DNA of 64,000 nucleotides, from positions 21,922 to 85,921 of the forward strand of contig JADDOW010000112.1 of assembly GCA_016782225.1 (NCBI GenBank), given 5' to 3'. The translations under genes were made by a program, and so were the position numbers. Each line of letters opens with the position of its first letter. The first letter of the stretch is position 1. The stretch is from Nitrososphaeraceae archaeon. Its GTDB lineage: Archaea; Thermoproteota; Nitrososphaeria; Nitrososphaerales; Nitrososphaeraceae. Below the pieces are notes generated by a model. The model did not search any database. It was not told where the DNA came from and saw only the letters and a list, made by a program, of their open reading frames with translations. This document shows positions 35,251 to 43,617 of the stretch, in pieces.

Positions 35251-36537
35251 TTGGACAATAAAATTATTTATGTTTTATTAGATGGAATAGGTGATCTTCC
35301 TCATCCGGACCTAAACGAATTGACTCCATTGGAATCTGCTATTACCCCTAATTTGGATAGAATAGCAAGAAATGGAATTTCAGGGCAAGTAATGAGTGTT
35401 GGTGAAGGAATTGCTCCTCAATCAGATATTGCAGTTTTTAATATGTTGGGATACAATTTTAAAGATAAAGACTATGTTGGAAGAGGCGTTGTAGAATGTC
35501 TAGGTTGTAACATAGATTTTAAAAACGGAGATTTAGCTTTAAGAGGAAACTTTGCCACTATTGATACTAATAAAAAAATAATTGATAGGAGAGCGGGAAG
35601 AATCATTTCCAGGGCGGATTCCTTAGAAATTTGTAATTTGATCAATAAAAACATCCGGATTTTTGATGACCTTCAGATCACTATGGAGCCTACAATTGGT
35701 CATAGGGTTATATTACGTTTTAGAAAAAAAGACAAAGTTTTGGGTGAAAATATAACTAACACTGATCCTGCATATGATAAAATCGATGGTATTGGAATAG
35801 CTAAATCTAGCCCAACTAATGAACTTTATGTTGCTGATTCTAAATACGGTGATGAAGATTCTAAATCTTCTGCTAATATTGTAAATTCTTTTTCAGATCA
35901 AACAATTCAGTTGTTGAATGACTGTGCGGTTAATACTAGAAGAGTAAATCAAGGTTTGATGCCAATTAATTGTATTCTATTGAGAGATGCGGGTAATCGA
36001 TACCCCCAAGTCCAACCAATAAATGAAAAATACAACCTTGATTTTGCATCATTAGTTGATATGCCCGTCGAAATAGGCATTTCAAAAATTCTTGGTATTA
36101 AATCGTATAAAGCTGGTGAACCTGATGAATACGAACTAAAATCTAAAACGCTTTTAGATAATATAAAAAATCATGACTTTTTCTATGTTCATATTAAAGG
36201 GCCTGATGAATTTGGTCATGACGGTGATGCAAAAGGAAAAAAGAAAAATATAGAAGAAATAGACAAATATTTCTTTAAACCATTAGAAAAAGGAATTGAT
36301 GATTTTAAAGATATGGATGTAAATTTTATTATTTCAGGGGATCATTCCACTCCTTGCAGTAAAAAATCTCATACTGACGATCCAATCCCTCTTCTTGTAT
36401 CCGGTAAAAACATTAAAAATGATGGTACATCAAGATTTACTGAAACATATTCAAAAAAAGGAAAAATAGGCAAAATACTTGGTTATAAAGTGATAGAGCG
36501 GTCTTTGCAATATCTTTACCCTGTTATTGACAAATAG
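35251..36537 (+). CDS. apgM: 2,3-bisphosphoglycerate-independent phosphoglycerate mutase (archaeal)
   Basis: Alkaline-phosphatase-superfamily enzyme interconverting 3- and 2-phosphoglycerate in glycolysis and gluconeogenesis. Motifs: KIIYVLLDGIGDLPHP at the N-terminus, EGIAPQSDIAVFNMLGY with the catalytic serine region, HIKGPDEFGHDGD and IISGDHSTPCSKKSHTDDPIPL for metal binding. The ORF track starts at 35167, but this gives 28 extra hydrophobic residues, and a TATA-like TTATAATA near 35157 would put transcription start downstream of that codon. The TTG at 35251 (MDNKIIYV) matches the family N-terminus and the usual length; another TTG at 35227 is possible. Confidence 0.9.
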   Translation: MDNKIIYVLLDGIGDLPHPDLNELTPLESAITPNLDRIARNGISGQVMSVGEGIAPQSDIAVFNMLGYNFKDKDYVGRGVVECLGCNIDFKNGDLALRGNFATIDTNKKIIDRRAGRIISRADSLEICNLINKNIRIFDDLQITMEPTIGHRVILRFRKKDKVLGENITNTDPAYDKIDGIGIAKSSPTNELYVADSKYGDEDSKSSANIVNSFSDQTIQLLNDCAVNTRRVNQGLMPINCILLRDAGNRYPQVQPINEKYNLDFASLVDMPVEIGISKILGIKSYKAGEPDEYELKSKTLLDNIKNHDFFYVHIKGPDEFGHDGDAKGKKKNIEEIDKYFFKPLEKGIDDFKDMDVNFIISGDHSTPCSKKSHTDDPIPLLVSGKNIKNDGTSRFTETYSKKGKIGKILGYKVIERSLQYLYPVIDK

Positions 36538-36543
36538 CTAAAA

Positions 36544-37824
36544 CTAGTGGCTTAGTTTAAACCTTAGTAATGCACCTATCTTTCCTAAACTTTGTATTGC
36601 CGCTCCCTCTTCTGTTTTGGATGAGATTATCTCAAGTCTGGTCCCACTTAATGCAGATAATTCTTCTAAATAATCAATGATATCTTTTTCTTTTACCTGA
36701 TAATCCATACTAGAACAAACCGAACATGGATTTGAATTTAAATTCTGTTTAGTTTCAACCAAATGCTCATGGTCTACTATTTTATCAAATGTATTATTAC
36801 ATTTATTACAAATAAATTCTAACCTAATTAGATTTATATCGTCAGTTACAATTATTAGATCAGTAATACCTGATTTTAATTTTTCAACAACATCATTAAT
36901 ACCGTATATTCCTAATCCTTTCCCTGAGTAAACTTCGCTCATGAATTTTTTAACTAATTTCTTTTCTTCCATAGATCTAAATTCTGACATTATACCCTGT
37001 TCATTTACTTTGTCAATTATTTCTCTTATGCCCTCATCGCCTGTATATGATGTATCGAGTATGGAGATGATATTATTCTGTAACCTATAATCCAAATATT
37101 CCTCTCGAATAAATGTATCTTTTGTTGGACCTGGGCCTCCAATTACTAGTCCTTTGACTGGGTATTCCTCTATATATATTTTTTGAGCATAATCGGCTAC
37201 ACGGTGATAATATTCATTAAGCTCATTGTCTCTTAATCTTTCAAATCTTCTTGCAGATTGACCTCCTTGTCTGTGCTTGCCTGCTACACCCGAAGTTAGT
37301 GTTTCTATAGTTTGCCACCTTTCTCCTGTTAATATTCCCAAGCCTGTTTCTTGGGTGTCTATGGAAATTATCCCAATGACTTTATCGTCTTTTAGCATCT
37401 CTTTGATATGATCTATCCAAAAATGATCATCACATCTGTACAAACTTATTTGTACTGGTTTTGGAGGGATGATGGTGTAGATTTCAATTTTTTCTGTTCC
37501 GATGCCTTTACCCGTCGATATTGCTCCGCAGAATATGACTAATCCATTTTCAGGAGTCTCTTTATAAAGTTTTAATTGTTCCATGGTCTTACTCAGGGCA
37601 TCTTGAACATGGGTCTTGGTAAGGTCTGATTTAATGTTGGATGCTGTTCCTGATTCATTTCTTAATTGTGCAATTACATCATAAATGGGCCTTCTTGGAG
37701 GAATATAGACAGTTACTAATTCTGTCCCATGTCCTGATATTTTTGATAAGTCATTTAACATTTTTGTTATTTTATATTTTTTAACGGAATCCCATTTTTC
37801 CTCAGCTTTTGATGATTGGGGCAT
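36544..37824 (-). CDS. prf1: Peptide chain release factor aRF1
   Basis: Archaeal class-1 release factor that reads all three stop codons. The 426-aa protein contains the stop-recognition NIKS motif (GTASNIKSDLTK, near residue 60), the peptidyl-tRNA hydrolysis GGQ motif (GKHRQGGQSARRFERLRDNE, near residue 185), and a C-terminal cysteine-rich mini-domain (CNKCNNTF and CSVCSSMDY). The start is an ATG. It is convergent with apgM and divergent from the GalT-like gene. Confidence 0.97.
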   Translation of the reverse strand: MPQSSKAEEKWDSVKKYKITKMLNDLSKISGHGTELVTVYIPPRRPIYDVIAQLRNESGTASNIKSDLTKTHVQDALSKTMEQLKLYKETPENGLVIFCGAISTGKGIGTEKIEIYTIIPPKPVQISLYRCDDHFWIDHIKEMLKDDKVIGIISIDTQETGLGILTGERWQTIETLTSGVAGKHRQGGQSARRFERLRDNELNEYYHRVADYAQKIYIEEYPVKGLVIGGPGPTKDTFIREEYLDYRLQNNIISILDTSYTGDEGIREIIDKVNEQGIMSEFRSMEEKKLVKKFMSEVYSGKGLGIYGINDVVEKLKSGITDLIIVTDDINLIRLEFICNKCNNTFDKIVDHEHLVETKQNLNSNPCSVCSSMDYQVKEKDIIDYLEELSALSGTRLEIISSKTEEGAAIQSLGKIGALLRFKLSH

Positions 37825-38046
37825 AAATATTGTTATTTTTTGCTTAATTTAATTATTGATTAATTATCAAAATGTTACTGTAATAATGCAAAAAAATAAA
37901 ATTTTTAATTAATCCTCATAAATCCATAAAACTTCAATTACTTTTGATTTTTTTAACATTTTTGTTATCTAAATAAGCATATATCATTAATAATAAATAC
38001 ATAATATTTATTTAAAAGATTTTAGTGTAGGTTTTAGATAGAAAAA

Positions 38047-39114
38047 TTGTCAGAAATGAGGAAAGACTATTACGTTCAGGATAAATTTGTTTTGATCCCT
38101 TATAATGCAAATACAAATGAAAACTTTCAAAATATCATTAATCAAAGTATTTTCCCATATGAATTTAAAGATGAAAATAAATGCCCCTATTGTCCTGGCA
38201 ACAAACAATTTTCTGATCAATTGGTTTTATCATTTGTTGTCAAAGATGGAATGCTTCAACGGTTATATGATTCTCAAGGAGACGAAAATGATGATTGGGC
38301 TATAAGAGTATTTGAATGTAAAAATCCAATAGTTACAACAACTCCAAACCATGAATATTCTGACAAACCTTTCTATAGGGAACCAGCTTATGGGTATGAC
38401 TTAATTATAATACCCACTCCTAAACATAATGAATCTTTAACTGATTTATCTATAGACCAGTGGACGAATTTATTGTTGGTTTTACAAGATAGAGTACGAT
38501 GGCTGTACAGTCAAAAGGGGGTTACATACGTAGCTATTCATGCGAGTCGAGGGAAAAAAGGTGGCAGTACAATAAATCATCCTAATTTTCGTATCACAAC
38601 ATTTTCCTCTATTCCGCCAATTATTGAAAAAGAAGCTAAAACTTTTCATCAATCGATGAATGAAAATGGTATCTGTCCTGCCTGCAATATGATTGAATCA
38701 GAGATTAATGGCCCAAGACAGCTTTTTACCACTGATAGCTTTATTACACTAGTACCTTGGGCTCCTACTTACAATTATGAATATTGGATATGTCCAAAGA
38801 GGCACTCTACATTTTTTTCAAAGACAAATCAAAAAGATATTACAGACTTGGCTTTGGTTATTTGCTCATCAATGCGAGGAATGGATGCTGTTTTAGGAAA
38901 AACTGATTTTAGTATCGCATTTCATATATCTCCTGAAAAGAAGAATAGTAGGCAGCTCCATTGGCATATTGAGATTTATCCACTTTTAGCTTCATGGTCT
39001 GGGCTTGAAAGGGGATTTGGAATTTATGTTAATTTGTCAAATCCTGAATATTCAGCTGGGGTTTTGGGTGCTGCAGCTAGAAAAGAATTAGCTCGCCTAA
39101 TTGGAATAATTTAA
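38047..39114 (+). CDS. GalT-like nucleotidyltransferase-fold protein with altered active site
   Basis: A 355-aa member of the HIT/galactose-1-phosphate uridylyltransferase superfamily. It has a CPYCPGN zinc site near residue 45, a second cysteine pair (CPACNMI), and the C-terminal LHWHIEIYPLLASWSGLERGFGIYVN. In classical GalT the nucleophile lies in HPHxQ; here the corresponding segment reads GGSTINHPNFRITT, so the second His is Asn and the Gln is Arg. It may be inactive as a uridylyltransferase or use other chemistry, for example as an adenylyl-sugar phosphorylase-like enzyme. The start is TTG; an ATG three codons later is an alternative. Confidence 0.8.
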   Translation: MSEMRKDYYVQDKFVLIPYNANTNENFQNIINQSIFPYEFKDENKCPYCPGNKQFSDQLVLSFVVKDGMLQRLYDSQGDENDDWAIRVFECKNPIVTTTPNHEYSDKPFYREPAYGYDLIIIPTPKHNESLTDLSIDQWTNLLLVLQDRVRWLYSQKGVTYVAIHASRGKKGGSTINHPNFRITTFSSIPPIIEKEAKTFHQSMNENGICPACNMIESEINGPRQLFTTDSFITLVPWAPTYNYEYWICPKRHSTFFSKTNQKDITDLALVICSSMRGMDAVLGKTDFSIAFHISPEKKNSRQLHWHIEIYPLLASWSGLERGFGIYVNLSNPEYSAGVLGAAARKELARLIGII

Positions 39115-39153
39115 TAAAATTAAAATAATCATTCTTTTTACTAAAAATAAAAG

Positions 39154-39597
39154 ATGTTAAAAACTGACGAATGGCTATCTTTATCCGTTGTAGGTTTGGT
39201 AGTTTTATTTATTTTTTTATCAATTTCTTTCTATACCTTTCTGATTGGACCTAATTCCGAGGGTCCTCAAACAATTATAGAGCCTTCGAGTTCATTTATT
39301 CAAATAATTTTTCTTTCTGTAGGTCCTGCTGTGGCTTTATCTTTTTTTACAAATGCTGTATCGGGAGAACGTTCAAAATTATCATCACTTCTAGTCATTT
39401 CTTCTGGAATTATTCTTATTGTGGGTATGATTTATGTTTCATTTCTAATACCTCAGGTAAAACATATTGAACTGCCTATATGGGTTGCTAATACACCTTT
39501 AATTTTTGTGGTATTTGGAGTATTATTATTTTTTCTTGGTGTGATTAAGTATAGAAAAAGCAAACAAACACGAAACACTACACTTGATTCTAATTGA
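39154..39597 (+). CDS. Unknown membrane protein, four predicted TM helices
   Basis: A 147-aa hydrophobic protein with predicted TM segments at about residues 10-31, 49-66, 77-98 and 110-129, and a polar C-terminal tail (KYRKSKQTRNTTLDSN). It lies 39 nt after the GalT-like gene and 27 nt before the WecB-like gene on the same strand, so the three may be co-transcribed and related to sugar or envelope work. No family is recognised. Confidence 0.65.
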   Translation: MLKTDEWLSLSVVGLVVLFIFLSISFYTFLIGPNSEGPQTIIEPSSSFIQIIFLSVGPAVALSFFTNAVSGERSKLSSLLVISSGIILIVGMIYVSFLIPQVKHIELPIWVANTPLIFVVFGVLLFFLGVIKYRKSKQTRNTTLDSN

Positions 39598-39624
39598 TCA
39601 TGAATTAAAGGGAAGTCATCTCTA

Positions 39625-41118
39625 TTGGAAAAAGAAATTAATTATCAAAAATTGAGAAAAGATGGTGGTAATAAATTAGAGTTTAAGAAAGAAAATCTAT
39701 TTTTACCAATTACAATTAACAAAAATAATCTTACGAATGTATTTTCACAAAATAAGGATTCTAAAAAAATTTTAGCAATAGTTATTGGGACAAAACCAGA
39801 CTTCTATAAGCAGGCTCCGCTGTTATTGGAAGCCAGAAGACAAAATCTGCCTGTTTTTGTGATCTCAACAGGCCAACACTATGATGATTTATTAAGCTAT
39901 GGTATCAAAGAATTCGGCTTAAGTGACTCAATTGTTTGTGATCTAAATATAAGAGGGGATTTAATGGAGAAATCAAGTGATTTAATTTTTAAATTTGGGA
40001 ATTTTGGACGACATCTTAAGAATAAATACCCTAATCAGCATATTCTGCCAATAGTTCACGGTGACACATTAGTAGCTGGGATGGCAACATTATCTTGGGT
40101 TTTTGGTTTGGGTCAAAAGGTAGGGCAAAACGAGGCCGGTTTACGCTCTATGAGTCCAAGAATATTAAAGACTATTAAAATTAATCAAATACCAAACAAG
40201 ATATTTTTAGAAAAGTTCTTTTTAGATCAACTAACTAATGATTGTTGGTTCTTGACTCGAGATGAACCATTTCCCGAACAAATCGATACATGGGTTTGCT
40301 CATCCGGTACAAAATTTTTTTTTGTTCCATCTAACCTTAACAGAGATCATTTAATAAGGGAGGGATATCCTGAAAACGATATTTATACGGTAGGTAATTC
40401 AGTAGTGGATGCAATAGATTTAAAGCGAAATAATAAGCCAAAAGAAAGCATATTTGATATTTATCCCATATTGGAATCAGGTAATTGGATTCGAATGGAT
40501 ATACATAGAAGGGAAAATTTGACATTCCATAGGTTTAATGCAATTATCGGGGGTTTGATTGACTTGATAACGAAAACTGAGTTTAAAGTTATTCTGATAT
40601 TGCTAAATGCAACCATTTCTGCTTTAAACAAATACAATCTATATTCAAAACTAAAAAACTTGGAAGAAAAATATCGTGAAAAATTCATTATTACGAATTT
40701 ATGGAAAGAATATGGTAATGTTGTAGAGTTTTTGGATAGTGGCAAATGTTGGGCAGAAGTTACTGATTCTGGATCGATGCAAGAAGAGTTATTATACTTT
40801 CCTAAAGTTTGCTCTTTTACAATTCGATTAAATACTGACAGACCTGAAACTATATTTGATGCAAGGGGAAATTTGTTGATCCCCCCAATTAGCAGGCATT
40901 GGTTTAAAGATATTATATCAATGATTTATGAAAAAAGAGAAGATTATGGATTTAATTTCAATAATAAAAAAAAGATATATGGAAAGCCTGGTGAAGTGTC
41001 AAAGAAAATAGTGGAAATACTTAAAAAGGAATTCGAAAATGATGAAAATAATTTTTTCCCTTGGTTGCATCAGCGATTTAATTATTGGAATGAGGAAGAT
41101 AAATTCGAATATTTATAG
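39625..41118 (+). CDS. UDP-GlcNAc 2-epimerase-like (WecB family) protein
   Basis: A 497-aa GT-B-fold protein related to non-hydrolysing UDP-N-acetylglucosamine 2-epimerase. Seen: ILAIVIGTKPDFYKQAPLL at the first Rossmann fold, STGQHYDD, HGDTLVAGMATL, NEAGLRS, GNSVVDAI, MDIHRRENL (the catalytic His-Arg region) and TDSGSMQEELLYFPKVCSFTIRLNTDRPE. It is about 120 residues longer than typical WecB because of an N-terminal extension of about 45 residues, an insertion after NEAGLR, and a C-terminal tail. Substrate specificity is therefore uncertain; a role in surface glycan or N-glycan sugars is likely. The start is TTG. Confidence 0.8.
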   Translation: MEKEINYQKLRKDGGNKLEFKKENLFLPITINKNNLTNVFSQNKDSKKILAIVIGTKPDFYKQAPLLLEARRQNLPVFVISTGQHYDDLLSYGIKEFGLSDSIVCDLNIRGDLMEKSSDLIFKFGNFGRHLKNKYPNQHILPIVHGDTLVAGMATLSWVFGLGQKVGQNEAGLRSMSPRILKTIKINQIPNKIFLEKFFLDQLTNDCWFLTRDEPFPEQIDTWVCSSGTKFFFVPSNLNRDHLIREGYPENDIYTVGNSVVDAIDLKRNNKPKESIFDIYPILESGNWIRMDIHRRENLTFHRFNAIIGGLIDLITKTEFKVILILLNATISALNKYNLYSKLKNLEEKYREKFIITNLWKEYGNVVEFLDSGKCWAEVTDSGSMQEELLYFPKVCSFTIRLNTDRPETIFDARGNLLIPPISRHWFKDIISMIYEKREDYGFNFNNKKKIYGKPGEVSKKIVEILKKEFENDENNFFPWLHQRFNYWNEEDKFEYL

Positions 41119-41124
41119 AATAAT

Positions 41125-41181
41125 CTACCTTTTAAGATTTACTAAAACATAAAAGGTAGGTAAATTTATCTTAATTTTACC
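41125..41181 (+). terminator. Two adjacent stem-loops after the WecB-like gene
   Basis: Seven bases after the stop codon there is a perfect 9-bp inverted repeat, CTACCTTTT / AAAAGGTAG, with a 17-nt loop (41125-41159). A second 6-bp stem GGTAAA / TTTACC (41159-41181) starts on its last base. They could form a transcript-end structure. There is no clean U-tract right after the first stem, so an intrinsic terminator in the bacterial sense is not certain. Confidence 0.4.
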
Positions 41182-41357
41182 AATTTAAATAAAGAATTAT
41201 CTCATGCAGAGATGAATTTTTCAAATTTATAATAGTTAGGTTCCTTAATGATGTAAAATAAATATTTGCTATTGCCTATAAAATATGCATATTATATTCA
41301 CCAAATAATCGATATAGCAAAAGTTGTTTTCGTTAAAGAATCAAAATTGTAAATTTA

Positions 41358-41909
41358 TTATGCCCTCCACCAATCAAACCCAATGAATTTAATGCTTTTC
41401 CCTTCTAGTTCTACAATAGCCAATATGAATTGCTTTTTTACTGTAGTTGCAAGTCTCCCTGCTAAAACTATATCAACACCGGATATTTTTTGAGACGGTT
41501 TTAGCACTTTTACCAAGAATGGTGCATGATCAATTCCCGGGCCGTGGATATATACTGCAAAATCGCAGCCAAATTTTATTCCTGGGGACACAACATAGCC
41601 TTTATCTCTAAGATTTTCAAAAACAATGTATTTTACTTCGAAATCAGTATATTGTCGTTTACAGATATTAGTTATCTCTTTTAAAGAAATTTGTTTTCCA
41701 TTGTTTTTGATGATATTTAATTTATTGTTTACAAATAGATAATATCCCTCAATGAGATCAAGGACCAGTTGTGAATCGAAATCAAAACTTTTTGGTTTTG
41801 AAATACCTAATGGTTTACCGTAGTATCCTTCACTAAATAAGTCTCTAGATTCAATAATATCATGGATGAAAATCCGATTTTCTATTAGTTGACCAGTATA
41901 TTTAGCCAT
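41358..41909 (-). CDS. endA: tRNA-splicing endonuclease (EndA)
   Basis: Homologue of the archaeal intron endonuclease that cuts bulge-helix-bulge introns in tRNA. The catalytic C-terminal domain shows the Tyr-His-Lys triad region: GIKFGCDFAVYIHGPGIDHAPFLVKVL with Tyr and His, and RLATTVKKQFILAIVE with Lys. At 183 aa it is the short homotetramer or alpha2-beta2 type subunit. The start ATG overlaps the stop of the upstream small gene by 1 nt (TAATG), so the two are coupled. Confidence 0.92.
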   Translation of the reverse strand: MAKYTGQLIENRIFIHDIIESRDLFSEGYYGKPLGISKPKSFDFDSQLVLDLIEGYYLFVNNKLNIIKNNGKQISLKEITNICKRQYTDFEVKYIVFENLRDKGYVVSPGIKFGCDFAVYIHGPGIDHAPFLVKVLKPSQKISGVDIVLAGRLATTVKKQFILAIVELEGKSIKFIGFDWWRA

Positions 41910-42139
41910 TAAATACCTAAATCTAAAATTGGAAATGAATTAGAGCACTTATTGCTTTTGTCCATCATTTCTTCTAACCCAATGAATGAACAAATAAAAT
42001 TAAGCCTTTTGATGTTATGATTTCTAATGCATTGATTGCAATTTCTTGACATTTGATACAATTCATTATATTTTATTTTTTGTGTTAGAATTGCTAATGC
42101 CATCGGATTTTCTGCTTTTATTGGTAAAAATTTTGACAT
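41909..42139 (-). CDS. Unknown 76-aa protein upstream of endA
   Basis: A small protein with four clustered cysteines (NCNQCIRNH, FICSFIGLEEMMDKSNKCSNSF) that could bind a metal. The N-terminus MSKFLPIKAENPMALAILTQKIKYNELYQMS is helical. No family is recognised. Its stop overlaps the endA start by 1 nt (TAATG), a strong sign that it is a real, co-translated gene perhaps linked to tRNA processing. The start is an ATG. Confidence 0.6.
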   Translation of the reverse strand: MSKFLPIKAENPMALAILTQKIKYNELYQMSRNCNQCIRNHNIKRLNFICSFIGLEEMMDKSNKCSNSFPILDLGI

Positions 42140-42173
42140 TTCATTTAATTAGGAAATTGCATTAACTATATGA

Positions 42174-42362
42174 TCACAAAACTTTTAGTGCCTTATTTAA
42201 AAGATCTAAATGTTCTTTTCTTGTTGTTTCTTCATTGTATATACAAATATCATGTGGGAATATTGCAAATCCTCCTGAACAATTCGTAAATCTGTCAATA
42301 TTATCTTTTAATGCTGCATTTGTTTTTCGTTTATCTGTAAATTCAATTTCTTCACTATTCAT
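42174..42362 (-). CDS. Unknown 62-aa protein
   Basis: A short charged protein (MNSEEIEFTDKRKTNAALKDNIDRFTNCSGGFAIFPHDICIYNEETTRKEHLDLLNKALKVL) with an ATG start and a plausible alpha/beta composition. It lies 34 nt upstream of the 76-aa gene on the same strand, making a probable three-gene unit with endA. No family is recognised, and the call rests on context and protein-like composition. Confidence 0.5.
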   Translation of the reverse strand: MNSEEIEFTDKRKTNAALKDNIDRFTNCSGGFAIFPHDICIYNEETTRKEHLDLLNKALKVL

Positions 42363-42472
42363 CTATTCAATTTAAATTATATCATATTAATAATCCTTTT
42401 TTACAATGTCTTGCTTTTAATGGAATGGTGAATTAGCGGCATATTTTTATTTATTTAATGCTGTTTTAAATT

Positions 42473-43480
42473 TTAAGAATTTAAAAAACTCTCTTTTATT
42501 TCAATTAAATCCCTTAATACAGAACTTGCTGTTTCCATCCCGCCGGCCCCTCTCCCAATAATTGTTTGATCTCCTGAGTGTACTGATTTAAATGTAACTG
42601 CGTTCAATGTTCCATTAACACAAATGGGATCATCTGTTGATATGATGGATGGTTTTACATAAAGGTTTTTATCGTCACACTTTGCAATAAGTTTTATGTT
42701 TTTTCTATTTTTAATTGCATCATTGATATCATCGAGTTTGACATCTGCTATTCCTTTTTTATCAACATCTTTCATAGATACTTTGTAACCCATTATCCAA
42801 TTTGCCATTATCACTAGTTTAGCTGCAGCATCATCGCCGTCTATATCCAAGGATGATTCTGCTTCTGCAAAACCCTTTATCTTTGCATCATTGAATGCTT
42901 CATCAAAAGTAAAACCCTCTGTCATTTTGGTTAAAATATAATTTGTGGTGCCATTTAGGATTCCACTGAAGGAAGTTATTTTGTCACCTTTTAAGCAATG
43001 TTTAGCAAATTCTAGTACAGGGGTTCCGCCACCTACTGTACCACTAAACCGTAACATCACATTGTTATAGTCGGATAATTCTATTAATGACGGAAAAGAT
43101 AAAGCAAGCGGGCCTTTGTTTACGGTAATCACATTTTTATGTGTTCTCAATGCAGAAATTATGTGGGATAGCCCCGGTTCTCCGGAAATTAGATTTGTGG
43201 GTGTAAGTTCTAAAAATACTTCTGCGTCAATGTTCTCAATATAGTTTTCAAAATGTAATTTTTCTTCTGAATATTTGGCAACAGTTCCATACTTTTTTTT
43301 AACTATTAATAATTTTTCAAGGTCAAGGCCAGTTTGAGAGTAGGCTACACCATTGCTATCTGCACAAGCCACAATCCTTGGTTTTATGCCGTATTTTTTA
43401 TATAAAGACTCGGAACTATCAATTAATAATTTAACAAAGCTTTGACCTACAACTCCCATGCCACAAATAATTAATCTCAT
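42473..43480 (-). CDS. hom: Homoserine dehydrogenase
   Basis: NAD(P)-dependent reduction of aspartate semialdehyde to homoserine, the branch point to Thr and Met. The 335-aa protein has the nucleotide-binding start MRLIICGMGVVGQSFVKLL, the catalytic-domain motif GGTPVLEFAKHCLKGDKITSFSGILNGTTNYILTKM, and GFAEAESSLDIDGDDAAAKLVIMAN. No fused aspartokinase or C-terminal ACT domain is present, so feedback control is not evident. A GGAGGAA Shine-Dalgarno site precedes the ATG. It is divergent from trxB. Confidence 0.95.
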   Translation of the reverse strand: MRLIICGMGVVGQSFVKLLIDSSESLYKKYGIKPRIVACADSNGVAYSQTGLDLEKLLIVKKKYGTVAKYSEEKLHFENYIENIDAEVFLELTPTNLISGEPGLSHIISALRTHKNVITVNKGPLALSFPSLIELSDYNNVMLRFSGTVGGGTPVLEFAKHCLKGDKITSFSGILNGTTNYILTKMTEGFTFDEAFNDAKIKGFAEAESSLDIDGDDAAAKLVIMANWIMGYKVSMKDVDKKGIADVKLDDINDAIKNRKNIKLIAKCDDKNLYVKPSIISTDDPICVNGTLNAVTFKSVHSGDQTIIGRGAGGMETASSVLRDLIEIKESFLNS

Positions 43481-43486
43481 TTAGTT

Positions 43487-43493
43487 TTCCTCC
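43487..43493 (-). promoter_or_regulatory. Shine-Dalgarno site of hom
   Basis: Minus-strand GGAGGAA ends about 6 nt before the ATG of hom. Further upstream, a TTTATAAA-like box and a perfect 6-bp dyad ATTTGT-atta-ACAAAT (43523-43538) occur. The SD site supports the chosen start and a leadered mRNA. Confidence 0.55.
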
Positions 43494-43617
43494 TTTTTTT
43501 TATAAATATTGTATATAATAAAATTTGTATTAACAAATATTTATCAACTGTTTTTTGCTAAACTCTAAAACAACTCATAACACATTAATTAATGATAATA
43601 AAGTAATATGATAAAGA

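Noticed and set aside
43523-43538. ATTTGT-atta-ACAAAT dyad upstream of hom as an operator
   Set aside because: Six-base A/T-rich dyads are common by chance in DNA of this composition; kept only as a remark under the hom ribosome-binding site.
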